A stretch of DNA of 64,000 nucleotides, taken from the NCBI GenBank assembly GCA_963851105.1, contig CAWKNP010000012.1, positions 98,091 to 162,090 on the forward strand, written 5' to 3'. The translations under genes were made by a program, and so were the position numbers. Of the stretch, positions 1 to 7,898 are shown in pieces. The notes under the pieces are model-generated. The model was not told the origin of the DNA. It saw nothing but the letters and a program-made list of their open reading frames with translations, and made no database searches. Source of the DNA: DATARN01 sp963851105. GTDB taxonomy: Bacteria; Actinomycetota; Acidimicrobiia; Acidimicrobiales; Palsa-688. Position 1 is the first letter of the stretch. Every line of letters starts with the position of its first letter.

Positions 1-512
1 AAGCAGGCGGCGATCGGTTCCTGCAGGATGGCGGGCGGGTCCTGGCCGAGCGCGGTGGCGAGATCGAGGGTGTGCACGGTCAACTCGAAGGTGCGGGTGG
101 GGAGGTAGGTCCCAAGCTGCGCCACCCCGGCGTAGGTCCGCACCGGCGCCTCGTCGGGCGTGGCCGCCACCATCGCCAGCACCCGGGTGGCCAACTCCGC
201 GATGGCGGCCCGCGGATCTTCGCCCAGCGCCACCCCCGCGGCGCGCCCGCGTGCCGCGATGGCCTCGGAGTCCAATCCCGCGCTTCGCACCGCTTGCAGG
301 TACTCGACCGGTTGGTGCAGCACGATCTCGGTGGTCGGATCGGCCAGGTTCGTCTCGATGGTCGTGAACGACCGGCTGGTGTGCCCAACCAGGTCCCGCA
401 CGCTCCACACACCGAGCGCCGGGCGCGACCAATCCTCGGGACCGACGCCTCCGACCGCGGTCACGAAGCCTTGCGCGGCCGCGGCGAAGCACCGGCGGTC
501 GGAGACGCTCAT
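1..512 (-). CDS. Maleylpyruvate isomerase-fold (mycothiol-dependent/DinB-like) protein, 3' end cut off
   Basis: The reading frame runs off the window edge, so only about 170 N-terminal residues are present. The translation starts MSVSDRRCFAAAAQGFVTAV and contains VRDLVGHTSRSF and FELTVHTLDLATAL. These are typical of the metal-binding helical bundle of the maleylpyruvate isomerase/DinB superfamily, whose actinobacterial members often use mycothiol. The ATG overlaps the TGA of the upstream SDR gene by 4 bases, so the two are probably translationally coupled. The enzymatic substrate cannot be told from sequence; many members are thiol transferases or uncharacterised. Confidence 0.75.
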   Translation of the reverse strand, partial: MSVSDRRCFAAAAQGFVTAVGGVGPEDWSRPALGVWSVRDLVGHTSRSFTTIETNLADPTTEIVLHQPVEYLQAVRSAGLDSEAIAARGRAAGVALGEDPRAAIAELATRVLAMVAATPDEAPVRTYAGVAQLGTYLPTRTFELTVHTLDLATALGQDPPAILQEPIAAC

Positions 513-1234
513 GCCGGGATGTCTCGGAGGTCGACGACGCTGCCGTTGGCCAGGCCAGCGTCGAGCAGCTTCCACATCCTCGTCGCCACCTCCTCCGGTG
601 ACGTCAACTTTCCGGCCTCGTACAGATCGACGAACTTCTGGCGCTGCGGGAAGTCCTCCTCAGGGGTGGCCCGCATCACCGCCTGCATGCCGGTGTCGAC
701 CGTTCCCGGCGCCACCGCCATGACCTGGACCCCGCCCCGGAGGTCCTGCTCGGCACCGGCAGCCCGGACCCACTGGTCGACTGCGGCCTTGGCCGCCCCA
801 TACGAGGTCCAGCCGGGATACACACTGCGGGCGGCGCCCGAGGTGATCATGACGAGGTGGCGCGCGACGGTGCCGAGACCGGCGGCGGCGGCCAGGAACA
901 GCTGGCCGAGGACCTGGGGCGAGGCGCTGTCGAGCAGGACATTCGCCCGGTAGGCGGCGGCGTCGACCTCGGCCGCGAAACCCATCGGCTCGACGGTCCC
1001 GGCGGCGTGCATGAACACCACCCGATCGCCGTCGAAGCCGGCCAGCTCGCGGCGGAACGACTCGCCGAGTTCATCCCAGGACTCCGGGGCCGCCAGGTCG
1101 AGGGCGAGGTGCTCGATACCGGCGTCGGGCCGGCGGCTGATGCCGATCACCCGGGCCGAGGGCCAGGGCACGGACTCGACCAGCGCGTGGCCGATCCCGC
1201 TCGACGCCCCGGATATCCACACGAGCTCAGCCAC
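509..1234 (-). CDS. Short-chain dehydrogenase/reductase (SDR)
   Basis: A 241-residue classical SDR. The N-terminus has the nucleotide-binding motif SGASSGIG. A catalytic Ser lies in MITSGAARS and the YxxxK pair is in SYGAAKAAVDQW. The PGTVDTGM segment after the active site is also typical. I chose the GTG at 1234 (VAELVWISG) because it puts the Rossmann motif at the N-terminus and overlaps the stop of the upstream membrane-protein gene by 8 bases. The open frame extends 34 codons further, but that extension is Arg/Pro-rich and lies inside the neighbouring gene. Substrate unknown; NAD(P)-dependent oxidoreduction is known for the family. Confidence 0.85.
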   Translation of the reverse strand: MAELVWISGASSGIGHALVESVPWPSARVIGISRRPDAGIEHLALDLAAPESWDELGESFRRELAGFDGDRVVFMHAAGTVEPMGFAAEVDAAAYRANVLLDSASPQVLGQLFLAAAAGLGTVARHLVMITSGAARSVYPGWTSYGAAKAAVDQWVRAAGAEQDLRGGVQVMAVAPGTVDTGMQAVMRATPEEDFPQRQKFVDLYEAGKLTSPEEVATRMWKLLDAGLANGSVVDLRDIPA

Positions 1235-1784
1235 GGCGCCGGCGAGCCCGCAGGGCGAGGATCGAGAACGTCGTTGCGGTGGTGGTGCCGTAGGAGAGGT
1301 GGCCGCTCCAGTCTTTCGCCAGGGTCTTGGCGTCATACTCCCAGATGGGTTTGTACAGCTTGGCCAGCGGCAGCACGACGTATCCCGACAGCCAAACGAC
1401 CGTCCCGAAGATGGGGCCCTGGAGCTTCCGGGGCCGGATCGATGCCGCCACCACTCCGTACTGGGCGCCCCAGAAGATGCCGTAGCCCCAGTGGGTGATG
1501 TTGTTGACGAGGCGGGCGGAACCCGGGGGCAGCTCGCGCTGCGTCAGTCCTTCGTAGAGGCGCCGGCCGACCTGGGCGGGCGCCGGAGCGTCGTCCCAGG
1601 AGTCGAGGCCGGCGGCGAACTCCCAGGCCAGCGGGTCGTCAGTGCCGCCCCCGGCCCGGTACTGGGCATAGTTGGCGGCGTCCAGCGCGACCGTGCCGAC
1701 GGCGCCCGCGACGGCGCCGCGGACGACCGCCCCGAGAGGCGACAAGGCCTTCGACGATGGGTTGGTTGCCCGACTTCTGCTCAC
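1227..1784 (-). CDS. Small integral membrane protein, DUF1440/YagU-like
   Basis: A 185-residue protein with Gly/Ala-rich hydrophobic segments: GAVVRGAVAGAVGTVAL near residue 18, the HWGYGIFWGAQYGVV stretch near 95, and GTVVWLSGYVVLPL near 125. The spaced H-YG-G-YG pattern resembles DUF1440/YagU-type inner-membrane proteins. The GTG start at 1784 is preceded by GGGAGG at a suitable distance. It is the first gene of a three-gene operon with the SDR and MPI-fold genes, all overlapping. Its role is unknown. The divergent gene at 1862 shares its promoter region, which holds a perfect palindrome. Confidence 0.65.
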   Translation of the reverse strand: MSRSRATNPSSKALSPLGAVVRGAVAGAVGTVALDAANYAQYRAGGGTDDPLAWEFAAGLDSWDDAPAPAQVGRRLYEGLTQRELPPGSARLVNNITHWGYGIFWGAQYGVVAASIRPRKLQGPIFGTVVWLSGYVVLPLAKLYKPIWEYDAKTLAKDWSGHLSYGTTTATTFSILALRARRRRG

Positions 1785-1820
1785 AGGAGCCTCCCTTGCC
1801 GGTACCGATTCTGTCCCCGT

Positions 1821-1836
1821 TGCCGAACGTTCGGCA
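1821..1836. promoter_or_regulatory. Perfect 16-bp palindrome in a divergent promoter region
   Basis: TGCCGAACGTTCGGCA is identical to its own reverse complement. It lies between the GTG of the membrane-protein operon (1784, minus) and the start of the deazaflavin-oxidoreductase gene (1862, plus). This is where a dimeric repressor controlling one or both would bind. It lacks the 4-base spacer of the actinobacterial LexA box (CGAAC-N4-GTTCG), so a TetR-like regulator is more likely. No regulator is encoded next to it. Confidence 0.5.
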
Positions 1837-1861
1837 CATTTTTCTCCTAGCCTCGATTGCG

Positions 1862-2287
1862 GTGGACCTCAGGCGAACGGCGCAACGTGCGGTCACCGCA
1901 GCCCACCGCCGGGTCTTCGACCTGTCGAAAGGGCGCCTGGGGGGCCGTGGTTTCGGGATGCCCGTCGTCAAGCTGACGACCACCGGCAGGAAGTCAGGCC
2001 AGCCCCGGGACACCATGCTGACGACGCCGGTGCACGACGGCGGCCGGGTCGTGCTGGTGGCGTCCGATGGCGGCGCCGCTCACCACCCTGCGTGGTATCT
2101 CAACCTGCTGGAGGACCCCAAGGTCGTTTTGACCATGGAGGGGAGGACCAGAAAGATGGTGGCCCGCACCGCCTCCCCTGACGAGAAAGCCCAGCTGTGG
2201 CCCCAAATCGTCGCCTCGTACCAGGGCTACGCCGGCTACCAGACCAAGACCGACCGCGACATCCCGGTGGTCATCGTCGAGCCTTAG
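1862..2287 (+). CDS. Deazaflavin (F420)-dependent nitroreductase family protein, DDN-like
   Basis: About 141 residues. The core KLTTTGRKSGQPRDTMLTTPV, then VLVASDGGAAHHPAWYLNLLEDPKV, is diagnostic for the DDN/Rv3547 family, whose members bind F420H2 in a split-barrel flavin-binding fold. The frame is open from 1757, but that start would lie inside the divergent gene, so I prefer the GTG at 1862. The 3' end meets glyQS tail to tail, and the two stop codons overlap in the sequence TTAG. Likely a cytosolic reductase of quinones or nitro compounds; the natural substrate is not predictable. Confidence 0.82.
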   Translation: MDLRRTAQRAVTAAHRRVFDLSKGRLGGRGFGMPVVKLTTTGRKSGQPRDTMLTTPVHDGGRVVLVASDGGAAHHPAWYLNLLEDPKVVLTMEGRTRKMVARTASPDEKAQLWPQIVASYQGYAGYQTKTDRDIPVVIVEP

Positions 2288-5268
2288 AGGTCGGCGATGG
2301 CGTTCCAGTCGACGAGCGCGGCGCCCGGCGCGACCAGCGTGCTGAGCAGGCGCAGCCGGTTGGCCTTGACCGCCGGGTCCTCGGCCATGACCAGCACGTC
2401 TTCGAAAAAGGTGTTGATCGGCGCCACCAGGGGCGCGAACCGGCTCGCGAACTCGCCGAGGCTGGCGGCGTTCGCCAGGCCGTCGGCCGCCGCTTGGTAG
2501 GCCTCCCACAGAGCTGTTTCGGCTGGGTCTTCGAAGAGTAAAGGGTCCACCTCGCCCGGCGCGCTGCCGCGTGCGATGCGCAGGCTCCGGCGGTAGGCGG
2601 TGGCCACAGAGCGGAATTCCTCGTCGGCCAGCATTGACTCCAGCTCCGCAAGCACCGCCACGCTGCCGGCCGGGCGGTCGGCGACGACCAGCACCGCCCG
2701 CACCAGGTCGGCGCGGTGGCCCTCGTCGAGGAGCCGCTGCTCCAACCGGCGCCGCACGAAGTCGAGCAATTCTTCGGTGGCGGCGGGCGAGATGGCCACC
2801 GCCTGGTGCTCGGCGGCGGCCGCGAACAGGTCCCGCAGGTCGAGGGGAAGCTGGTGGGCCACGATGATCTGGACCAGACCGGAGGCGGCCCGCCGCAGCC
2901 CGTAGGGATCGGCGCTGCCGCTCGGTTGCGCCCCGACGGAGAACAGGGCGGCGACGGCGTCGGCCCGGTCGGCGACGGCGAGCACCGCCCCGACGAGCGA
3001 GGCCGGCAGGCGGTCGCCGGCGTGGCGGGGGAGGGTGTGCTCGAAGATGGCCTCGGCCACCTCCGGCGACTCCCCCTGGCGCAGGGCGTAGATCCGGCCC
3101 ATCTGGCCGGCCAACGAGGACAGCTCGACGACCATCTCGGTGGCCAGGTCGGCCTTGGCCAGAAATGCGGCGCGATCGAGGATGGCCCGCTCGCCCGCGC
3201 TGAGGCCGAGCCGGTTGGCCAGCCAGCCGGCCAGCGCGGCGGTGCGCGTGGCCCGGTCCAGCATGGACCCTGCCCGCTCCTCGAAGGTGAGCGTTGCCAG
3301 GCCGGCCCGGAACTCATCGAGTGGGCGGCTGGCGTCGCGCTCGAAGAAGAAGGCGGCGTCGGCGTAGCGGGCGCGGAGGACGTTTTCATTTCCGGCTCGG
3401 ACCACCTCGACGTCGATCGGACCGTTGGCGACCGCGACGAACGCGGGCCGGAGCTCGCCGGCAGGCGAGCGCACCGGGAGGTAACGCTGGTGCTTCTTCA
3501 TCACCACGGTGAGCACTTCGGTGGGCAGAGCGAGGTAGCGCTGGTCGAAATGGCCGGCGAGGACAACGGGGTTCTCGACCAGGTTGGTGACCTCGTCAAC
3601 GAGCGCGCCGTCGCCGGCTTCGTCGATGGACCCTCCCTCGGCGCCGGCCAAAGAAGCTGCGGCCGCCAGGATTGCGGCGCGGCGCTCGCGGCGCGAGTAG
3701 GTGATCCCGTGGGCCGCCATCACCGCCGGGTAGGCGGCCGCGCCGGAGATCTCGGCCACCGGCGGGTCGTCGTCGCGCAGGACGCGGGTGGTCCGCCCGC
3801 TGGCCAGATTGCCGTAGGTGAACCCGACCACCGCGTCACCGAGCAGCGCCAACAGCCAGCGGATAGGTCGGCTGAACGTGACCGGGCCCGCGCCCCAGCG
3901 CATCGTCCGCTCGAAGTGAAGCGACTCGATCACGCCCGGGAGCACCTCGGCCAGCACGTCGCCGGCCTCCCGGCCGGTGTCGGTCCGCAACGCGGTCACG
4001 TACGTCATCGCGCCCTCGTCGATCCGGCCGAGTTCGGCCGGATCGAGGCCATGCTTGCGGGCGAAGCCGGCCGCGGCCGCCGTGGGCTGGCCCGAGGCGT
4101 CGAAGGCTCGGTCGGCCCGAGGGCCGCGTACCGTCACGGTGCGGTCGGGTTGGCGGGACGCCACGTCGCTCACCTGGGCGACGAGCCGGCGGGGCGTCGC
4201 CTCGACCTCAATCGGCCCGTGATCGAGTCGGGCGCCGGCGAGGGCGGCCGCCAGCGCCGCACCGAGGTGCGACACCGCCGTCTCCACGTCGGCGGCGGGC
4301 AGCTCCTCGGTACCGATCTCGAGCAGGAGGGGTGCGGGGCCGTCGCCGCAGGGCTCGTCGGCGACCGCCGGGGGGGCAGGAGGGTACTGGTGGACACCGA
4401 GCGGGTACCCCAGCTCCTCGCGCCGCTCGACCCAGAGGGCGGCGACGTCGTGAGCCATCCGGCGCATACGGGCGAACGCCCGGGCCCGCTCGGTGGTGCC
4501 TATCGCGCCGCGGGAGTCGAGCACGTTGAAGGTCTGGGAACACTTGAGGACGAAGTGGTACGCCGGGACGGGGAGGCGCTTGTCGAGCAGCCGGGCAGCC
4601 TCCGCCTGGTAGATGTCGAAGAGCTGGCGCTGGGCCTCGACGTCGGCCTCGTCCAGGTAATAGGTGCTCATCTCGAGCTCAGCCTGCGCCGCGATCTCGC
4701 CGTAGCTGATGCCCGGGGCGAACTGGATGTTCTTGAAATGGTCGACGCCCTGCAGCGCCATCAAGATGCGCTCGAGACCGTAGGTGATCTCGACGGAGAC
4801 CGGCTCGAGCGCCTGGCCGCCTGCGACCTGGAAATAGGTGAACTGGGTGATCTCCAGGCCGTCGAGCCACACCTCCCACCCGAGGCCCCAAGCGCCGAGG
4901 GCGGGCGACTCCCAGTTGTCCTCGACGAAGCGCACGTCATGGCGGCCGGTGTCGATCCCGAGGGCTCGGATGCTGCCCAGGTACCGCTCCTGAGGGTCGC
5001 CGGGATCGGGCTTCACGATGACCTGGAACTGGGTGTGGGTCTGCAGGCGGTTGGGGTTCTCGCCATACCGGCTGTCGTCGGGTCGCACGCTCGGCTCCAC
5101 GTAGGCGGTGCGCCACGGCTCGGGACCGAGCACGCGGAGGAACGTGGCGGGGTTCAGAGTGCCCGCCCCGACCTCGGTGTTGTAGGGCTGGGCCAACACC
5201 GCGCCCTGCTCGACCCAGTACGCCGTGAGCCGCAGGATGGCGTCTTGCATGGTCAGCACGCCACGCAA
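2284..5268 (-). CDS. glyQS: Glycine--tRNA ligase, fused alpha and beta subunits
   Basis: A 994-residue bacterial-type glycyl-tRNA synthetase in a single chain. Residues ~7-300 match GlyQ: EVGAGT, YGENPNRLQ, VEDNWESPALGAWGLGWEVWL and ITYGLERI contain the class II motifs and ATP/glycine site. Residues ~310-994 match GlyS, starting LLLEIGTEELPAADV and ending in the HD and anticodon-binding region. In E. coli these are two genes, glyQ and glyS. Here a short Pro-rich linker joins them. Translation may start at the second Met (MQDAILRL). No T-box or other leader is visible in the 50-base gap to the divergent PadR gene. Confidence 0.96.
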   Translation of the reverse strand: MRGVLTMQDAILRLTAYWVEQGAVLAQPYNTEVGAGTLNPATFLRVLGPEPWRTAYVEPSVRPDDSRYGENPNRLQTHTQFQVIVKPDPGDPQERYLGSIRALGIDTGRHDVRFVEDNWESPALGAWGLGWEVWLDGLEITQFTYFQVAGGQALEPVSVEITYGLERILMALQGVDHFKNIQFAPGISYGEIAAQAELEMSTYYLDEADVEAQRQLFDIYQAEAARLLDKRLPVPAYHFVLKCSQTFNVLDSRGAIGTTERARAFARMRRMAHDVAALWVERREELGYPLGVHQYPPAPPAVADEPCGDGPAPLLLEIGTEELPAADVETAVSHLGAALAAALAGARLDHGPIEVEATPRRLVAQVSDVASRQPDRTVTVRGPRADRAFDASGQPTAAAAGFARKHGLDPAELGRIDEGAMTYVTALRTDTGREAGDVLAEVLPGVIESLHFERTMRWGAGPVTFSRPIRWLLALLGDAVVGFTYGNLASGRTTRVLRDDDPPVAEISGAAAYPAVMAAHGITYSRRERRAAILAAAASLAGAEGGSIDEAGDGALVDEVTNLVENPVVLAGHFDQRYLALPTEVLTVVMKKHQRYLPVRSPAGELRPAFVAVANGPIDVEVVRAGNENVLRARYADAAFFFERDASRPLDEFRAGLATLTFEERAGSMLDRATRTAALAGWLANRLGLSAGERAILDRAAFLAKADLATEMVVELSSLAGQMGRIYALRQGESPEVAEAIFEHTLPRHAGDRLPASLVGAVLAVADRADAVAALFSVGAQPSGSADPYGLRRAASGLVQIIVAHQLPLDLRDLFAAAAEHQAVAISPAATEELLDFVRRRLEQRLLDEGHRADLVRAVLVVADRPAGSVAVLAELESMLADEEFRSVATAYRRSLRIARGSAPGEVDPLLFEDPAETALWEAYQAAADGLANAASLGEFASRFAPLVAPINTFFEDVLVMAEDPAVKANRLRLLSTLVAPGAALVDWNAIADL

Positions 5269-5296
5269 GGTACCGCCGCCTTGATTCGCTGTTCAT

Positions 5297-5321
5297 CCAT
5301 ACCTAGACTGTCTAGGTATGG
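5297..5321. promoter_or_regulatory. PadR operator overlapping the padR start codon
   Basis: A perfect inverted repeat with 11-bp arms (CCATACCTAGA and TCTAGGTATGG) around a CTG spacer. The right arm contains the ATG of the PadR gene (5318). The left arm leaves no room for a Shine-Dalgarno sequence, so the transcript is probably leaderless. The site is the natural autoregulatory operator for the adjacent PadR protein and may also affect the divergent glyQS gene, whose start is 29 bp away. Confidence 0.75.
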
Positions 5322-5692
5322 AAAAGGAACTGCTGAAGGGTCACCTGGATCTGCTGCTGCTGGGCATCCTGCAGACCGGGCCCCGCCACGGGTATGCGGT
5401 GATTAGCGACCTGAGGGAGCGCACCGAGGGGACCTTCGATCTCTCCGAGGGGACGGTGTACCCGGCGCTTCACCGCTTGCAGGATGGCGGCCTGCTGGCC
5501 AGTGCCTGGGAGGACATGGCGGGCCGGCGCCGGCGGGTGTACCGCATCACCGACGCCGGCCACCTGGCCCTCGCCGGCGGTCACGAGCGGTGGCGCAGCT
5601 TCACCACCGCGGTGGAGGCGGTGCTGCGGCACCGGCCAACGGGCCCGGGGAGCGCGGTCATGGGAACCACCGTTTCGGGAACTCTGGCGTGA
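5318..5692 (+). CDS. PadR family transcriptional regulator
   Basis: A 124-residue PadR-type winged-helix protein. MEKELLKGHLDLLLLGIL, then HGYAVISDLRERTEG, SEGTVYPALHRLQDGGLL and RRRRVYRITDAG are family signatures. It lacks a long C-terminal coiled-coil domain, as in subfamily 2. Its ATG sits in the right arm of a perfect inverted repeat, implying autorepression. The stop overlaps the GTG of the next gene (GTGA). PadR-s2 regulators are commonly coupled to a membrane protein with a HAAS domain, as here. The effector is unknown. Confidence 0.92.
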   Translation: MEKELLKGHLDLLLLGILQTGPRHGYAVISDLRERTEGTFDLSEGTVYPALHRLQDGGLLASAWEDMAGRRRRVYRITDAGHLALAGGHERWRSFTTAVEAVLRHRPTGPGSAVMGTTVSGTLA

Positions 5693-6471
5693 GCGACCCC
5701 CGCCACGAGGACAGCCCTGTCGAGCAGTACCTGGACCGGCTGCTGGCGGCCGCGCCGGGGCCGCCCCGTGAGGTCCGGGCCCTGCTGGCCGAGGCCGAGG
5801 CCCACCTGCGCGACGCCACCGCCGCGGGCCTGGCCGAGGGACTCGACCCGCTCGCCGCCGAGCAACGGGCGGTAAGCCATTTCGGGTCGGTGCGGGAGGT
5901 GACGACGGCCGAGGCCGGGCGGCAATCGCTGCCCCTCGCCGCCGTGGGCCGCCAAGTCGTGGCCTCGGGGCTGCTCCTTGGTGGTATCGGCGGGGTGGCC
6001 ATCGGTATCAGCGGCCTGTTGACGGCGCTGCTCGGCGCCATCGGCGGGTCGACGTTCATCGTCGACATCTCGCACTCCACCCACCTCGCGCCCGCCGACT
6101 GCGCCCGGTGGCTGAGCCAGAACCCGGGGGCCCACAGCTGCTACCAGGCGGCGTTGTCCGACTGGGCCGCGGAGATCGTGGGTTTCCGGCTGGTGGCCGG
6201 CGTTGTCGGCCTCGTGGCTTTGGCCGCCTACTTCGGAGTCCGGCGACGCCGCTTCGGCGCCCTTCCGGCCACCGTGGTCGACACCATCGCGGTCATCGCC
6301 TTCGGCGCCGCCGGCGCATGGACTCTTGGGCTTGGCGTCGACTGGCTGCTGGTCGGCACCAACGGCGCCGGCCAATGGCTTGGCGCCGCCCCCGTGGCGT
6401 TGGTCATGGCCGGGTTGTATGGCGCCCGCTTGCTGCACGATCTCCGGCGGCCGCCGCCGTTGCCGGCTTAG
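5689..6471 (+). CDS. HAAS-domain polytopic membrane protein, partner of PadR
   Basis: 260 residues from the GTG that overlaps the padR stop. The N-terminus (SPVEQYLDRLLAAAPGPP, then LLAEAEAHLRDATAAGLAEG and AEQRAVSHFGSVREV) is the soluble permease-prefix/HAAS-like domain. It is followed by about four membrane segments (GLLLGGIGGVAIGISGLLTALLG near residue 90, then LVAGVVGLVALAAYF, TIAVIAFGAAGAWTLGLGV and PVALVMAGLYGA). Proteins of this arrangement are usually co-regulated with PadR. The biochemical role is unknown. Its stop overlaps the convergent reductase stop in TTAG. Confidence 0.75.
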   Translation: MSDPRHEDSPVEQYLDRLLAAAPGPPREVRALLAEAEAHLRDATAAGLAEGLDPLAAEQRAVSHFGSVREVTTAEAGRQSLPLAAVGRQVVASGLLLGGIGGVAIGISGLLTALLGAIGGSTFIVDISHSTHLAPADCARWLSQNPGAHSCYQAALSDWAAEIVGFRLVAGVVGLVALAAYFGVRRRRFGALPATVVDTIAVIAFGAAGAWTLGLGVDWLLVGTNGAGQWLGAAPVALVMAGLYGARLLHDLRRPPPLPA

Positions 6472-7661
6472 ACCGGGGGAAAAGGGGCACGGGCGGCGAT
6501 CTGGTTCCGCAACTTCATGAGTCGAGCCGGCCGCCCGAAAGCGACGGCCCCTACCAAGCGGCCTTGTAAACCGTAGGCCACGACGAAGCGGTCATCAGGC
6601 AGGTCACCATCGACCACCTCGATGTCGGGACCCGTCCGGCCCACGAACTGGATCTTGGTTTCGTACTGGTCCGACCAAAAGTACGGCACAGGGTCGAAGA
6701 CGGGCGCATCGTCACCGTGGACGACGGTGAGAGCGGCAGCGCGCCCCTGCTCGGTGGCGTTGGTCCAGTGCTCCACCCGCATGACCTCCTCGAAGAGCGG
6801 ATTGGTCCAGCGGGCGACATCGCCTGCGGCCACGACGCCGGGCACCGCTTGTCCTCCGGCCAGCACGCGGCACCGCTCGTCGCACAGCACGCCGTCGGCG
6901 ATATCGAGGCCCGATCCGGCCAGCCACTGCGTGGCCGGTGAGACGCCGACGCCGATCACTACCACATCGGCGGCCACCGTGGTTCCGTCGGCGAGCGTCA
7001 CCCCGGTCACCTTGTCCCCGGTATCGCTGGCGAGACCGGTCACGCCGACGCCCAAGCGCAGGGCGACGCCGTGATCGGTGTGAAGGCGGGCGCAGCGCCC
7101 GCCCACCGCTTGGCCGAGACCTCGCACCATGGGGACCGGCAGCGCCTCGATGACGGTGACGTCGAGTCCTCGCCCGTGGCAGGTCGCGGCGACTTCGGAG
7201 CCGATGAAGCCGGCGCCGACGACGGCAACCCGGGGGCCGCCGTCAAGCCGCTCCCGGAGGTCGAGGCAGTCGTCGACCGTGCGCAGGACGAAGACTCCGT
7301 CCAAGTCGGGCAGTCCAGGAAGGGTCCGAGGACGGGCACCGGTGGCGATGACCAGGGCGTCGAATGGCACGGCGTCGCCGGTGTCGATGGTGACCATCCG
7401 CTGCTCCAGGTCGAGACCGGTCGCCCGCGTGCCAAGGCGGAAATCGGCGTCGAGGTCTTCGACGGGGAGGTCGATCTCGTCTGCGGCAATAGTGCCCGCC
7501 AAGAGCTCCTTGGAGAGTGGCGGCCGGTCGTAGGGCAAGTGGGCTTCGGCGCCGATCAGGGTGATGGCGCCGCCGTAGCCCTCGGCACGGAGGGTCTGGG
7601 CGGCGCGCAGCGCGGCCAACGAGGCGCCCACAATGAGGGTTGCGCGGTCGCGGTGAGCCAC
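6468..7661 (-). CDS. FAD-dependent ferredoxin reductase
   Basis: A 397-residue NAD(P)H:ferredoxin oxidoreductase of the putidaredoxin/rhodocoxin reductase type. It has an FAD-binding start (IVGASLAALRAAQTLRAEGY), the substrate-loop motif PYDRPPLSKELL, a second Rossmann motif (VAVVGAGFIGSEVA) for NAD(P)H, and a C-terminal FAD motif (VVAAGDVARW). It lies 12 bp downstream of a ferredoxin gene in the same direction, so together they form an electron-transfer pair. No cytochrome P450 is present in the window to receive the electrons. The Rieske oxygenase at 32.8 kb is a possible but distant client. Confidence 0.92.
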   Translation of the reverse strand: MAHRDRATLIVGASLAALRAAQTLRAEGYGGAITLIGAEAHLPYDRPPLSKELLAGTIAADEIDLPVEDLDADFRLGTRATGLDLEQRMVTIDTGDAVPFDALVIATGARPRTLPGLPDLDGVFVLRTVDDCLDLRERLDGGPRVAVVGAGFIGSEVAATCHGRGLDVTVIEALPVPMVRGLGQAVGGRCARLHTDHGVALRLGVGVTGLASDTGDKVTGVTLADGTTVAADVVVIGVGVSPATQWLAGSGLDIADGVLCDERCRVLAGGQAVPGVVAAGDVARWTNPLFEEVMRVEHWTNATEQGRAAALTVVHGDDAPVFDPVPYFWSDQYETKIQFVGRTGPDIEVVDGDLPDDRFVVAYGLQGRLVGAVAFGRPARLMKLRNQIAARAPFPPV

Positions 7662-7673
7662 CTCAGATCAAGG

Positions 7674-7865
7674 TCAAACCTCGATGGAGATTGCCCGGGT
7701 CGGGCAGTCTCGCACCGCCTGATCGACCTTCGGCCGCAACTCTTCGGGCGGTTCCTCCTGCAGGAGATAGAGGAAATTATCGTCCCGGACCTCGAAGATC
7801 TCCGGTGCGATGCCCATGCAGACGGCGTTGCTCTGGCACTTGTCGAAATCGACGACCACTCGCAT
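7674..7865 (-). CDS. [3Fe-4S]-type ferredoxin
   Basis: 63 residues, MRVVVDFDKCQSNAVCMGIAP. Cys10 and Cys16 are separated by five residues and Cys54 is followed by Pro. The Cys expected at position 13 of a 4Fe-4S cluster is absent, which is the pattern of the [3Fe-4S] ferredoxins that serve P450s in actinobacteria. The gene precedes the ferredoxin reductase with a 12-bp gap, so they are probably co-transcribed. A soluble cytosolic electron carrier. Confidence 0.93.
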   Translation of the reverse strand: MRVVVDFDKCQSNAVCMGIAPEIFEVRDDNFLYLLQEEPPEELRPKVDQAVRDCPTRAISIEV

Positions 7866-7898
7866 GGTCGCACCCTAATCCCGCCCCGGCGGAACGGA

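Noticed and set aside
1821..1836. LexA/SOS box
   Set aside because: The actinobacterial box needs about four bases between CGAAC and GTTCG; here they are fused.
2716..5406. 896-codon plus-strand open frame
   Set aside because: It is antisense to glyQS, whose class II synthetase motifs are unmistakable. The opposing frame is a GC-rich shadow without motifs.
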